Positions 38,072-46,671 of a stretch of DNA of 64,000 nucleotides are shown here, one piece after another. Location of the stretch: NCBI RefSeq assembly GCF_011602485.2, contig NZ_CP050022.2, positions 4,732,001 to 4,796,000 of the forward strand, in the 5' to 3' direction. The DNA comes from Bradyrhizobium sp. 1(2017) (GTDB lineage Bacteria; Pseudomonadota; Alphaproteobacteria; Rhizobiales; Xanthobacteraceae). The position numbers and the translations under genes are program-made. A model generated the notes under the pieces. The model ran no database searches. It was not told the origin of the DNA and saw nothing but the letters and a program-made list of their open reading frames with translations. How positions within the stretch are numbered: position 1 is the first letter of the stretch; every line of letters starts with the position of its first letter.

Positions 38072-40285
38072 CTATTTGAGCCGAATGTCCTCATAGGACT
38101 CGATCCGGCGCGGACCGATCGAGGTCGCCTCATGCGAATCCGCATCGGCGAGATTGCCGAAATCGAGCTTGGTCAATTTGGTCAGGTCGGCGATCGCGAC
38201 CTGGAAGACGCTGACGTCCTCCTCGGACATACGCTCGAGCATTTCCGCCTCCTGGATGCGGTCGATCTCCATGACCAGCTTGCGCTGGCTCATGAGGAAT
38301 GCCGTCGCCTTGAGAACGTCGTCATCCTTGTCGCGCCGGATCAGTATCTTCCAGAAGTATTTCGGAATCTGAACGCCGCCGAAGCTCGGATCCTTGTGCG
38401 GCCTGCCGGCCGGATTGGGCAGATCGGATCCGTCGGCGTCCGGCCCGTCGAACACCGGACCGTTCATCACGATGCCCTTCTCCTCGCCTTCGAGCAGGAT
38501 ATCTCGCGTGTAATCCTCCAGTCCTGCCCAGAGTTGCTTGCCCTGGTTGAACGAGAAGAATTGCGGCGAGCAATTGGTGAAATGGAAGGAATCGTCGCCG
38601 TGCTCCTTGGCCGCGGCGACGGTGTCGCCCCAGGTCGCATCGAGGCGGCGGACAAGATGGCCGCGGTCGAACGGATTCTTGCTGCGGTCGGCCTCGAACG
38701 TGGCCTGCTTGCGGTAGAACTCGTTGCCGATCTGGGCGTCGTCATCGATGCGCGGATCGCGCAACCAGGAATCGCCTTCGCGCTTGCCGACGTCCTGCTG
38801 CTGACCGCCGTCGATATTGACGCAGCTGAAGAAGGCCAGTCCGCGCTCCTTGTTCATGACGACACTATAGTTGAAATATTTCAGCTCGGACTGCTTGGAG
38901 CGCCCTTTCAGCATCGCGACGCGGGATTTGAGGGCAGCGGGTATCTTCGGCAGGGGGACTGAAAATTTGCCGGTGCCGAGGAAATTCGCCTTGTAGCCGG
39001 GCCGCGATTTCAGCGTGCTCTGATCGATATGCACGGCCTCCATGGGCAGGCCGTTCTTTGCGCTGATGCGGGGCAGCAGGCCGACCGGCGGAACGATCAA
39101 GGGCTTGCCGCCGTTCTCGACGTTGCCGTTCGGCGCTCCGCCATGGCCTCCGAGGCCCGGAATGGGCGACATCGGAATTTCCTTCCGGAGCATCGGCAAT
39201 GGCACGCGGAGCGGGACCACCAGCGAGGTCCCGTCGACGGATTGCTCGAACCAGAGATTGGCTCCGAAGGGCGTTGGGACGACTGGCTGCGGCATCTTCT
39301 CGATCTCATGCCGGGTCGGCGGCTCTTCCTCGTCGAGCACCGGCTTGATCAGGGGATGCGAGCCGACCGAAATCTTGAGATCGGCGACGATCGCGCTGGT
39401 CCGGATGCCCTCGTTCGCGATCCAGTCGATCGAGGTTTCGTCCATCGAGGCGTCCCACACCTTGCCATCCTTGGTCAGGGTGCGGCCCCGCGCGTCCTTT
39501 CTCGGCACGCCGCTGTGGTGCAGCGCGGTCACCTGCCAGAAGCGGTTGAACACCGGCGAGCCCGACGAGCCGGCCGTGGTATCGGTATTGTACCAGACGA
39601 AGTCACCGACATATTTGAGCAGCTTGTTCTCACGGACGCAGACCTGTTTCATCTGCCCGCTGGGATGCTGGACGATGGTGAGATACTCGCCCGGGTCCGC
39701 CTTGCCGGGCGCGCCACTGAGTGGCAGCCATCCCCAGTCCTCCAGGTGCTCGCCGCCCGACAGCGAGGTCGGCGCCACCGCGACGATCGAGAAATCCAGC
39801 CTGTCATTGGCGTAGAAGAACTTGCCCGGTTCGAACCCGAATCTGACCGGCACGCGCTCTTGTCCCGAAATATCCAGCTCGTAGTTGAAATCGGCGATCG
39901 AGTTGGCTGCGTCGGACGGCTTGCCGAAGACATGATGGTTCGTAAGCATCAAGCCTGGTCCGATCATGAAGCCCGAGCCATAGCCGAGCAGATTCGACCT
40001 GAGGTCCCTGAGCTGGATGCGACAGACCGAGCGCGAGGCGGCCGTCCCCTTGGCGAGATAGTTGATGCTGTCGAGATCGTTGCCCTGGATGATCCGCTCG
40101 AGGCCGATCTCGGCCTTCTGCACGTCCCCTGTCTCGGCAAAGAGCTGGCGCTGGCGCAGGCGCTTCTTATCGACCGTCATCTCGATCGGGCCGTCGCCCA
40201 GCTTTTTGTTCAGGGCTTCCGGTGAAAACTCGGCTTGCTTGAATCGCCGTTCTGAACCCGCGATCAGGCTTGGCTTGATGAACAT
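38072..40285 (-). CDS. Fusion of trypsin-like serine protease and DNA/RNA non-specific endonuclease
   Basis: 737 residues; AGAGG stands 7 nt before the ATG. The N-terminal region contains GLERIIQGNDLDSINYLAKG, a segment I recall preceding trypsin-like domains in predicted effector proteins. The V8/trypsin-like protease domain has a complete triad: His118 (LTNHHVF), Asp164 (NDRLDFSIV) and Ser241 (AGSSGSPVF). A Pro/Gly-rich linker (about 330-430) leads to a beta-beta-alpha-metal nuclease with the DRGH motif (Asp540-His543), Asn571 in FTNCSPQ and Glu590. There is no signal peptide, so it is cytoplasmic unless exported unusually. It stands alone, with no obvious immunity gene. The role is inferred to be a conflict or defence effector; a housekeeping role is not excluded. 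Confidence 0.87.
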   Translation of the reverse strand: MFIKPSLIAGSERRFKQAEFSPEALNKKLGDGPIEMTVDKKRLRQRQLFAETGDVQKAEIGLERIIQGNDLDSINYLAKGTAASRSVCRIQLRDLRSNLLGYGSGFMIGPGLMLTNHHVFGKPSDAANSIADFNYELDISGQERVPVRFGFEPGKFFYANDRLDFSIVAVAPTSLSGGEHLEDWGWLPLSGAPGKADPGEYLTIVQHPSGQMKQVCVRENKLLKYVGDFVWYNTDTTAGSSGSPVFNRFWQVTALHHSGVPRKDARGRTLTKDGKVWDASMDETSIDWIANEGIRTSAIVADLKISVGSHPLIKPVLDEEEPPTRHEIEKMPQPVVPTPFGANLWFEQSVDGTSLVVPLRVPLPMLRKEIPMSPIPGLGGHGGAPNGNVENGGKPLIVPPVGLLPRISAKNGLPMEAVHIDQSTLKSRPGYKANFLGTGKFSVPLPKIPAALKSRVAMLKGRSKQSELKYFNYSVVMNKERGLAFFSCVNIDGGQQQDVGKREGDSWLRDPRIDDDAQIGNEFYRKQATFEADRSKNPFDRGHLVRRLDATWGDTVAAAKEHGDDSFHFTNCSPQFFSFNQGKQLWAGLEDYTRDILLEGEEKGIVMNGPVFDGPDADGSDLPNPAGRPHKDPSFGGVQIPKYFWKILIRRDKDDDVLKATAFLMSQRKLVMEIDRIQEAEMLERMSEEDVSVFQVAIADLTKLTKLDFGNLADADSHEATSIGPRRIESYEDIRLK

Positions 40286-40637
40286 GATGACCTCTCGAAA
40301 ATTCGGATGAATATCGACGTGTCGACGCTGAAAATCGCGCCAAGAAAACCAGCGCCGAGAAAAGTAGCGCCAAGGCTGCAGTGCGGTCCGATCGGCCGTT
40401 CACTGCCAATGATTGTTCAAAAAATTGGGGTCGGCGCCCCTACTACTTTAGCCAGATAAACTTAGCTCGCCACAACCGAAGCGTCAATCGATGCGGATGA
40501 CCGCTCGCGCGACATCATGTCATGGGAAGCGGCTTCGCTTGTGTGAACTACATAACAAATGGTCGATGCTCTCGCATGCGAGCGTCGCGTTTTCGAAAGG
40601 CCTCGTTCAGGAGCGGACCGAAGGCGAGCTTTCCTCG
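40286..40637. other. Intergenic region upstream of the protease-nuclease gene
   Basis: About 350 bp. Should hold the leftward promoter of the protease-nuclease gene. A short palindrome cgacgtgtcgacg lies near 40315. The remainder holds nothing that I can identify. Confidence 0.35.
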
Positions 40638-40850
40638 CTACGCCTTGCGATGCCAGCGCCGCAGCGCCACCAATGCCCAGATCGCCTCGACCAGGCCGAA
40701 CGGCCAAGCGCCCTGCAGGAAGCCGTAGGCCGAGCCGAGCGCGCAGGACGCCGCGAACAGCAGCACGAACCAATGGCTGCGGTCCTCCAGTGCATAGCAG
40801 ACCAGCATCGCCGTCACGGCAAACAGGCCGAATAGTGTCAGTGCATCCAT
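40638..40850 (-). CDS. Small membrane protein of unknown function
   Basis: 70 residues with two to three hydrophobic segments (about 3-20, 26-43 and 46-62) and a basic C-terminus RRWHRKA, consistent with an inner-membrane protein. It is divergent from ruvX, with the starts 46 bp apart. No domain recognised. Confidence 0.65.
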   Translation of the reverse strand: MDALTLFGLFAVTAMLVCYALEDRSHWFVLLFAASCALGSAYGFLQGAWPFGLVEAIWALVALRRWHRKA

Positions 40851-40896
40851 GTCCAGGGTTCACTCCGCAGCGCGCCGCGTGATATGCGCTAAAGCC

Positions 40897-41388
40897 ATGC
40901 CGGCTCTTATCCTGCCTCTCGTCGATGCTGCAACCCACTGGCCCGCGCGCGGCGCGCTGGTCGGGCTCGACCTCGGCACGAAAACCATCGGTGTTGCCGT
41001 GTCCGATCCCGACCGGAGGCTGGCGACCGGCGTCGAGACGATCCAGCGCAAGGCATTCAAACAGGATGCCGCTCGCCTGCTCGCAATCGCGGCCGAGCGC
41101 AAGGCGGCCGGTTTCGTGCTGGGCCTGCCCATCAACATGGACGGCAGCGAGGGCCCGCGCGCGCAATCCACCCGCGCCTTCGCCCGCAACCTCGCCGGCC
41201 TGACCGTCCTCCCAATCGGCCTCTGGGACGAGCGCCTCTCGACCGCGGCGGTCGAGCGCGAGCTGATCGGCATGGACGTCAGCCGCGCCAAGCGTGCCGA
41301 GGTGATCGACGAGCACGCCGCGATCTTCATCCTGCAGGGCGCGCTCGACCGCCTCGCCAATCTCCGCGCCAGCCGGGGGATCGACTGA
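40897..41388 (+). CDS. ruvX: Putative pre-16S rRNA nuclease YqgF/RuvX
   Basis: 163 residues from the ATG at 40897; an in-frame ATG at 40849 would overlap the start of the divergent gene. RNase H-like fold that processes the 5' end of 16S rRNA. Motifs are [17 protein letters not shown] (first catalytic Asp), [21 protein letters not shown] and [14 protein letters not shown] (last catalytic Asp). The transporter gene downstream starts 4 bp after the stop. Confidence 0.93.
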   Translation: MPALILPLVDAATHWPARGALVGLDLGTKTIGVAVSDPDRRLATGVETIQRKAFKQDAARLLAIAAERKAAGFVLGLPINMDGSEGPRAQSTRAFARNLAGLTVLPIGLWDERLSTAAVERELIGMDVSRAKRAEVIDEHAAIFILQGALDRLANLRASRGID

Positions 41389-41391
41389 TCC

Positions 41392-42315
41392 ATGGCCGTC
41401 GTCATCGCGGCGCTGCTGCCGGTCTTCATCCTCATCGTGCTCGGCATCGTGCTGAAGCGCAGCCTGATGCCGCTCGACACGCAATGGCACGGCCTGGAGC
41501 GGCTGACCTATTTCGTGCTGTTTCCGATGTTGCTGATCCAGACGCTGGTGAGGGCCGACCTGTCAAAGGTGCCGGTCGCCGGCGTCGGCGGCGCGCTGCT
41601 GCTGTCGGCGCTCGTGATGTCGCTCTTGTGTCTCGCGCTGCGCCCCGCTCTGTCGCGGTTCGGCATCGACGGTCCCGCCTTCACCTCGATCTTCCAGGGC
41701 GCAACGCGCTGGCAGACCTTCGTCGGGCTGTCGGTCGCCGCCAACATGTTCGGCGATGTCGGGCTGGCGCTGGCCTCGGTAGCGATGGTCGCGATCATTC
41801 CCCTGGTCAACGTGCTGAGCGTCGTCGTGCTCGCCCATTACGCGGCGCCCGAGAAGCAGTCGGCACGCACGATCGTCATGACGGTGGTCCGCAATCCCCT
41901 GATCTGGGCCTGCGCGATCGGGCTCGCCGTCAACCTGTTGCACCTGCCGCTGCCGAAGATCTGGCACGACGTGGCGGACGCGCTGAGCCGCTCCTCGCTC
42001 GCGATCGGCCTGCTCGTCACCGGCGCCGGCCTTCATCTCCAGGGCCTGTTGCGCCCGAGCCTGGGCGCGGCCGTCGGTGTCGTGTTCAAGCTCGTGCTGA
42101 TGCCCGCGCTCGCGATGGGGCTCGGCGTCTGGTTCGGGCTGTCCGGCAACAGCCTCGCGATCGTGGCGATCTGCTCGGCGGTGCCGACGTCGTCCAGCGC
42201 CTATGTCATGGCCCGCCAGATGGGCGGCGACGCGCCGCTTCTGGCGCAGATCATCACGCTGCAGACGATCTTCGCCGCCGTGACGATGCCGGTCGCGATC
42301 GCGCTGGCGGCCTGA
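41392..42315 (+). CDS. AEC-family transporter (auxin efflux carrier-like permease)
   Basis: 307 residues forming about ten transmembrane helices in the five-plus-five pattern of the AEC family. Recognisable segments include PLDTQWHGLERLTYFVLFPM near the N-terminus and GATRWQTFVGLSVAANMFGD in the middle. Members export or import small carboxylates; the substrate is unknown. Starts 4 bp after ruvX, so likely cotranscribed although functionally unrelated. Confidence 0.88.
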   Translation: MAVVIAALLPVFILIVLGIVLKRSLMPLDTQWHGLERLTYFVLFPMLLIQTLVRADLSKVPVAGVGGALLLSALVMSLLCLALRPALSRFGIDGPAFTSIFQGATRWQTFVGLSVAANMFGDVGLALASVAMVAIIPLVNVLSVVVLAHYAAPEKQSARTIVMTVVRNPLIWACAIGLAVNLLHLPLPKIWHDVADALSRSSLAIGLLVTGAGLHLQGLLRPSLGAAVGVVFKLVLMPALAMGLGVWFGLSGNSLAIVAICSAVPTSSSAYVMARQMGGDAPLLAQIITLQTIFAAVTMPVAIALAA

Positions 42316-43107
42316 TCACAGTCCCAGCCACATGGTCAGCACCACCGCCGTCAAATTGTTCAGCGCGTGCAGCACGATCGTGAGCCAGAGCGAATTGGCG
42401 CGGTAGCGCATGTAACCGAACCACAATCCGATGCAGAAGACCTCGGCGAGGAAGTACAGGTCGTACTGCAAATGCACGATCGTCCATACCAGCGACGACA
42501 GCAGGATCGCGCCGGGCACACGCAGGAAGCTTTCCGACCAGCCGCGATAGAGGAAGCCCCGCGCCAGGACTTCCTCCGACATCGGCGCCGCCACGCTGAA
42601 CGCGAACAGCAACAGCAGGGCTGCACCCTTGTCGCGGCCGGATTTCAACAGATCGGTCATGAAGCCCGGCGTCGCCTCGCGGCCGAGTGCGCGCGACATC
42701 GTCTCCCAGACCACCACGATCAGGATGAGGCCGATGACGCCGAACAGCAGTTGCTTCCAGGACGGCCAATGCAGCGCGAGATAATCGACGAGGGACGCCT
42801 TCTTGAGGCGAATGGCGAGCCAGACCGCGGCCAACGTTGCCGGCAGCCCCATGGCGACCGACAGCGCGAGCGCCTGAGGCTCACGGCCGACGAGTTGCAG
42901 CGAGGCGAGGTCCATGGGAAGCCCGCGCTGCGCCACCAGCAGAACAATGGCACCGATCTGCCCGACGAACATCGCGGAGAAGATCACGAGGCCCCACAGC
43001 GCCGTGCCCCAGAACATCCAGACGCGCGGTGCCGCAGGCGTCTCGGCGAGCGGTGGATGATCGGGATTGAGGGAATCCATCAGAAGGCTTTCGTTCGGGA
43101 GATTCAC
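42316..43107 (-). CDS. CPBP-family intramembrane metalloprotease
   Basis: 263 residues from a GTG at 43107 whose GTGA overlaps the stop of the acyl-CoA dehydrogenase gene; an ATG at 43080 (254 residues) is an alternative. Multi-pass membrane protein with the ABI/CAAX-protease motifs: the Glu-Glu pair in PMSEEVLARGFLYRGW, His in TIVHLQYD, and the C-terminal LHALNNLTAV. Family members cleave or modify membrane proteins or act as bacteriocin immunity factors; no target is apparent. Confidence 0.87.
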   Translation of the reverse strand: MNLPNESLLMDSLNPDHPPLAETPAAPRVWMFWGTALWGLVIFSAMFVGQIGAIVLLVAQRGLPMDLASLQLVGREPQALALSVAMGLPATLAAVWLAIRLKKASLVDYLALHWPSWKQLLFGVIGLILIVVVWETMSRALGREATPGFMTDLLKSGRDKGAALLLLFAFSVAAPMSEEVLARGFLYRGWSESFLRVPGAILLSSLVWTIVHLQYDLYFLAEVFCIGLWFGYMRYRANSLWLTIVLHALNNLTAVVLTMWLGL

Positions 43108-44747
43108 GGCAGCGCCCGTTCAAGCAGCGCGCGCACGTCACCATTGTCGAGCTCAACGGCACCGTACATGCTGGCATGGTTGGCGGCGAGACGCGTGCTC
43201 CCGAACAGTTCCGCACCATGCGGAGACACGCCGTTGAGCGCCGCAGCCGCGGCAAGCAGCGCCAGCTTCTCGACCGCAAGCCGGGCGACGCGCTCGCCGT
43301 CGGGGCGGCGGAAGGTCTTGCTGATGAGCGCCACCGCCTCACCCGCCCCTGGCAGGCCCTTGGTCTCGGCCGCCAGCGATTGCAGCACCGCCATGGCCGC
43401 CTCCGGCTCGCGCGAGAGCGCGCGGAGCACGTCGAGGCACATCACGTTGCCCGAGCCTTCCCAGATCGCGTTGACCGGCGACTCCCGATAGTGGCGCGCC
43501 AGAATGCCGTCCTCGACATAGCCGTTGCCGCCGAGGCACTCCATCGCCTCGTAGAGGAACGGTGGCGCACTCTTGCAGGTCCAGTATTTGATCGCTGGCG
43601 TCAGCAGCCGCATATAGGCGGCCTCGGCAGCGTCGTTCGGCATGCGGTCGAAGGCGCGGCAGAGCCGCATCACCAGCGCCGTGCTCGCCTCGACATGCAG
43701 TGCCATGTCCGACAGCACGGCCTGCATTAGGGGCTGGTCCGCGAGATGCTTCTGGAACACGCTGCGATGACGGGCATGATGCAGCGCATGGGCGAGCCCA
43801 GAGCGCATCAGGCCGACGGAGGCGATCGCGCAATCCTGCCGCGTCAGCTGCACCATCTGGATGATGGTGCGAATGCCCTTGCCCTCCTCGCCCACGGCTT
43901 CGGCATAGGCGCCGACGAACTCGACCTCCGAGGAGGCGTTGGAGCGGTTGCCGAGCTTGTCCTTCAGCCGCTGGAACTGGATCGCGTTCACCGAGCCATC
44001 CGGCGCAAAGCGCGGCATGAAGAAGCAGGTCAGGCCACCTTCGGCCTGTGCCAGCACCAGGAACGCATCGCACATCGGCGCCGACATGAACCATTTGTGG
44101 CCGGTGATGCGATAGGCATTTCCCTCGCGCACGGCCCGGCTCATGTTGGCGCGGACGTCGGTGCCGCCCTGCTTCTCGGTCATGCCCATGCCGAGCGTCA
44201 TGCCGCGCTTGTCCCACCACGGCGCGAAGCCGGGATCATAGCTCTTCGTCGACAGCACCGGCATCACGCGCGCGAGCAGATCGGGCTGCATCGCCATCGC
44301 GGCCACCGAGGCACGCGTCATCGTGATCGGACAGAGATGGCCGGTCTCGACCTGCGCGGCCATGTAGAACTTTGCAGCGCGGATGACCTCGGCGGCATCG
44401 CCCGCGGGCTTGCCATCAGCCGTCCACGTCGCATTGTGCACACCGGCATGCGCGCTGCGCGCCATCAGCTCGTGATAGGCGGGATGAAACTCGACCTGAT
44501 CGCGGCGATTGCCCTTGGCATCGAAGCTGCGCAGCTTCGGCGTGTTCTCGTTCGCGGCGCGCCCGCGATCGGCCATCGCTGCCGAGCCCCACTCTCTGCC
44601 GAACGCCGACAGCTCGCGCTCCGCCGCCGCGCCACCATTGGCTTTCACCGCCTCGACCAGCGGCCGATCCACCGCGAACAGGTCGACGTCCTCGAACGGC
44701 GGCGACTGGTTGAAGACCTCGTGGGTCGCAAAGCTTGGCTGGGTCAT
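43104..44747 (-). CDS. AidB-type acyl-CoA dehydrogenase
   Basis: 547 residues, longer than ordinary acyl-CoA dehydrogenases and matching the AidB group. Opening FATHEVFNQSPPFEDVDLF is typical of AidB. Flavin and substrate motifs include GMGMTEKQGGTDVRANM, ITGHKWFMSAPMCD and CLGGNGYVEDG. In E. coli AidB is linked to the adaptive response to alkylation, but a plain dehydrogenase role is possible. It is coupled to the CPBP gene by a 4-nt overlap. Confidence 0.9.
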   Translation of the reverse strand: MTQPSFATHEVFNQSPPFEDVDLFAVDRPLVEAVKANGGAAAERELSAFGREWGSAAMADRGRAANENTPKLRSFDAKGNRRDQVEFHPAYHELMARSAHAGVHNATWTADGKPAGDAAEVIRAAKFYMAAQVETGHLCPITMTRASVAAMAMQPDLLARVMPVLSTKSYDPGFAPWWDKRGMTLGMGMTEKQGGTDVRANMSRAVREGNAYRITGHKWFMSAPMCDAFLVLAQAEGGLTCFFMPRFAPDGSVNAIQFQRLKDKLGNRSNASSEVEFVGAYAEAVGEEGKGIRTIIQMVQLTRQDCAIASVGLMRSGLAHALHHARHRSVFQKHLADQPLMQAVLSDMALHVEASTALVMRLCRAFDRMPNDAAEAAYMRLLTPAIKYWTCKSAPPFLYEAMECLGGNGYVEDGILARHYRESPVNAIWEGSGNVMCLDVLRALSREPEAAMAVLQSLAAETKGLPGAGEAVALISKTFRRPDGERVARLAVEKLALLAAAAALNGVSPHGAELFGSTRLAANHASMYGAVELDNGDVRALLERALP

Positions 44748-44770
44748 AAGCGCTTCCTCGGAGCGGACTT

Positions 44771-45529
44771 TTAGTTCCGCCGCGGCTGGATCGGGAAATC
44801 ATAGGCCGCACCGCCCGCCCCCGGCAGGGAAAAATGCCACCACTCCTTCGAATAGTTCACAAAGCCTTGCCTGGCCATCGCAGCCACCAGCCGCTTGCGC
44901 CAGGCGCGTTGCTCCGGAGTGATCGATGGTGCCGCAGTGTGCCCCTTCGCGTCGGTACAGTCGTAACCGGTGCCCATGTCGACACTGCCCTCCGGTGCCC
45001 GGCCCTCGGCCGGCGCCGTGCAATCGGCATACGTCTTCGACGGATCGTATCTGGCCGAATTGTCTGCCCTGAGATCGACCAGCGTGAGATCGAGCGCCGC
45101 GCCGGTGGAGTGCTGCGAGCGGCTCGCGATGTAACCCTGGCGAAACAGCTCGGTCTTCGGAATTCTCGGGTTGTAGCGCCGCTCGGCCGCCGTTTCGTGG
45201 CCGTTCTGCGACCATTTCACCATGTCGAGCGAGGCCCGCGCGGGACGGTAGCAATCAAACATCTTGAGCGAGAGATTTTGCGCGGCCAGTTCCTCCTGAA
45301 CCGCCTTCAGCCGCAGCCCCACCTCCCGCTTCACCACGCATTCGCCGGCACCGTAACCGGCGAGCGGACGGCCGACGAAATTGTTCGACGTGGCGTAGCG
45401 GATGTCCTGAATGATGCCGGGATCGATGTCCCGCAGGTAGACGAACCCGCCGGGAAGCGATTGGGCGTGGGCCGGTGAGATTGAGGCGACTGCGAGAAAT
45501 GAAATCAAAACTGGTCTAACGAGACGCAT
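44771..45529 (-). CDS. Periplasmic D-Ala-D-Ala dipeptidase (VanX/DdpX type, peptidase M15)
   Basis: 252 residues with a Sec signal peptide (to about AHA-QS, residue 22). Zinc-dependent dipeptidase motifs: SQHSTGAALDLTL (His and Asp zinc ligands) and KEWWHFSLP (catalytic Glu and third ligand His). CYRPARASLDMV is the substrate-side Arg region. In non-resistant Gram-negatives this group recycles D-Ala-D-Ala from peptidoglycan; a resistance role is not suggested because no VanH or VanA partner is present. Confidence 0.9.
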   Translation of the reverse strand: MRLVRPVLISFLAVASISPAHAQSLPGGFVYLRDIDPGIIQDIRYATSNNFVGRPLAGYGAGECVVKREVGLRLKAVQEELAAQNLSLKMFDCYRPARASLDMVKWSQNGHETAAERRYNPRIPKTELFRQGYIASRSQHSTGAALDLTLVDLRADNSARYDPSKTYADCTAPAEGRAPEGSVDMGTGYDCTDAKGHTAAPSITPEQRAWRKRLVAAMARQGFVNYSKEWWHFSLPGAGGAAYDFPIQPRRN

Positions 45530-45541
45530 TCGCTTCCCCTG

Positions 45542-45640
45542 CCATTCCGGGGCAGCTCGAAGAGCCGAACCCGGAATCTCGAGATTCTCGGGTGCGGGAG
45601 CCGCACCCTAGCTCGATGCTTCGCATCGCCCCGGAATGAC
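45542..45640. repeat. Palindromic repeat with attccggggc ends
   Basis: Outer arms ccattccggggc and gccccggaatga pair over 12 bp. Nested inside are a perfect 14-bp palindrome gaatctcgagattc (45574-45587) and a ggtgcgg/ccgcacc hairpin. It lies in the divergent gap between the dipeptidase gene and pyrB. A second member of the family is at 61938-62061. Confidence 0.75.
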
Positions 45641-45684
45641 GGCAAGACAGATCGGGGGATAACTCCCGTCCCACCGTTTGCCCC

Positions 45685-45713
45685 TTGCTCCCCCCGCCAT
45701 CCGCCCCTATAGC
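45685..45713 (+). promoter_or_regulatory. Candidate pyrB promoter implying a leaderless or near-leaderless mRNA
   Basis: ttgctc (45685-45690), a 17-bp spacer, then tatagc (45708-45713). A start point 6-8 bp after the -10 box would fall at about 45720, only a few bases before the pyrB ATG at 45724. No ribosome-binding site is seen upstream of this ATG. Confidence 0.4.
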
Positions 45714-45723
45714 TCTGCTTTTA

Positions 45724-46671
45724 ATGACATCGAAATCGACCTTCGTCCTCGGCCACCGGCATTTGCTGGGCATCGAGGGCCTTTCCGCGGCCGACATCAC
45801 CGGCCTCCTCGACCTGTCCGAAGAATATGTCGAGCTCAACCGCCAGGTTGACAAGAAGCGCACCGTCCTGCGTGGACGGACGCAGGTGAACCTCTTCTTC
45901 GAGGCGTCCACCCGAACCCAATCCTCGTTCGAGCTCGCGGGAAAGCGGCTCGGCGCCGACGTCATGAACATGTCGGTGTCCTCGTCCTCGATCCGCAAGG
46001 GCGAAACCCTGATCGACACTGCGGTGACGCTGAACGCGATGCACCCGGATATCCTGGTGGTGCGCCATCACGCCTCCGGCGCGGTGGAACTGCTGGCGCG
46101 CAAGGTTGACGGTTCCGTGATCAATGCCGGCGACGGCGCGCATGAGCATCCGACGCAGGCGCTGCTGGATGCGCTCACCATCCGCCGCAACAAGGGCCGG
46201 ATCGAAGGCCTCGTGGTCGCGATCTGCGGCGACGTGCTCCATTCGCGCGTCGCCCGCTCCAACATCATCCTGCTCAACACGATGGGCGCCCGCGTCCGCG
46301 TCGTCGGCCCTTCCACGCTCTTGCCGACCGGCATCGAGCGGATGGGCGTCGAGGTCGCGCGCGACATGCGCGAGGGCCTGGAGGGCGCCGACATCGTCAT
46401 GATGCTCCGCCTGCAGCGCGAGCGCATGAACGGCTCCTTTGTGCCCTCGTCATCGGAATACTTCCACTATTTCGGGCTCGACCAGAAGAAGCTCGCCTAC
46501 GCCAAGCCGGATGCCCTCGTGATGCATCCCGGTCCCATGAACCGCGGCGTGGAGATCGACTCGATCGTGGCCGACGGCGCGCAGTCCCTGATCCGCGAAC
46601 AGGTGGAGATGGGCGTCGCGGTCCGTATGGCCGTGCTGGAAGCGCTCGCCCGCAACCTGCCGAACGCGTGA
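45724..46671 (+). CDS. pyrB: Aspartate carbamoyltransferase catalytic subunit
   Basis: 315 residues from the ATG at 45724; the extra 13 codons to 45685 have no family match. Joins carbamoyl phosphate and aspartate in pyrimidine biosynthesis. Motifs are [20 protein letters not shown] (carbamoyl phosphate binding, Ser62-Thr65), [13 protein letters not shown] and [12 protein letters not shown]. No regulatory pyrI is present; the partner is the adjacent dihydroorotase-like protein, as in class A enzymes. The gene overlaps that downstream gene. Confidence 0.95.
   Translation: MTSKSTFVLGHRHLLGIEGLSAADITGLLDLSEEYVELNRQVDKKRTVLRGRTQVNLFFEASTRTQSSFELAGKRLGADVMNMSVSSSSIRKGETLIDTAVTLNAMHPDILVVRHHASGAVELLARKVDGSVINAGDGAHEHPTQALLDALTIRRNKGRIEGLVVAICGDVLHSRVARSNIILLNTMGARVRVVGPSTLLPTGIERMGVEVARDMREGLEGADIVMMLRLQRERMNGSFVPSSSEYFHYFGLDQKKLAYAKPDALVMHPGPMNRGVEIDSIVADGAQSLIREQVEMGVAVRMAVLEALARNLPNA

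Noticed and set aside
38000..38962. 320-codon rightward frame antisense to the protease-nuclease gene
   Set aside because: Shadow frame; no domain and the opposite strand encodes two intact active sites.
44771..45529. VanX-like gene considered as vancomycin resistance
   Set aside because: No vanH or vanA partner and the host is Gram-negative; a peptidoglycan recycling dipeptidase is the simpler reading.
45542..45640. Palindromic DNA before pyrB considered as an attenuator or PyrR-type leader
   Set aside because: It matches a dispersed repeat found elsewhere in the window, and the predicted promoter starts downstream of it.
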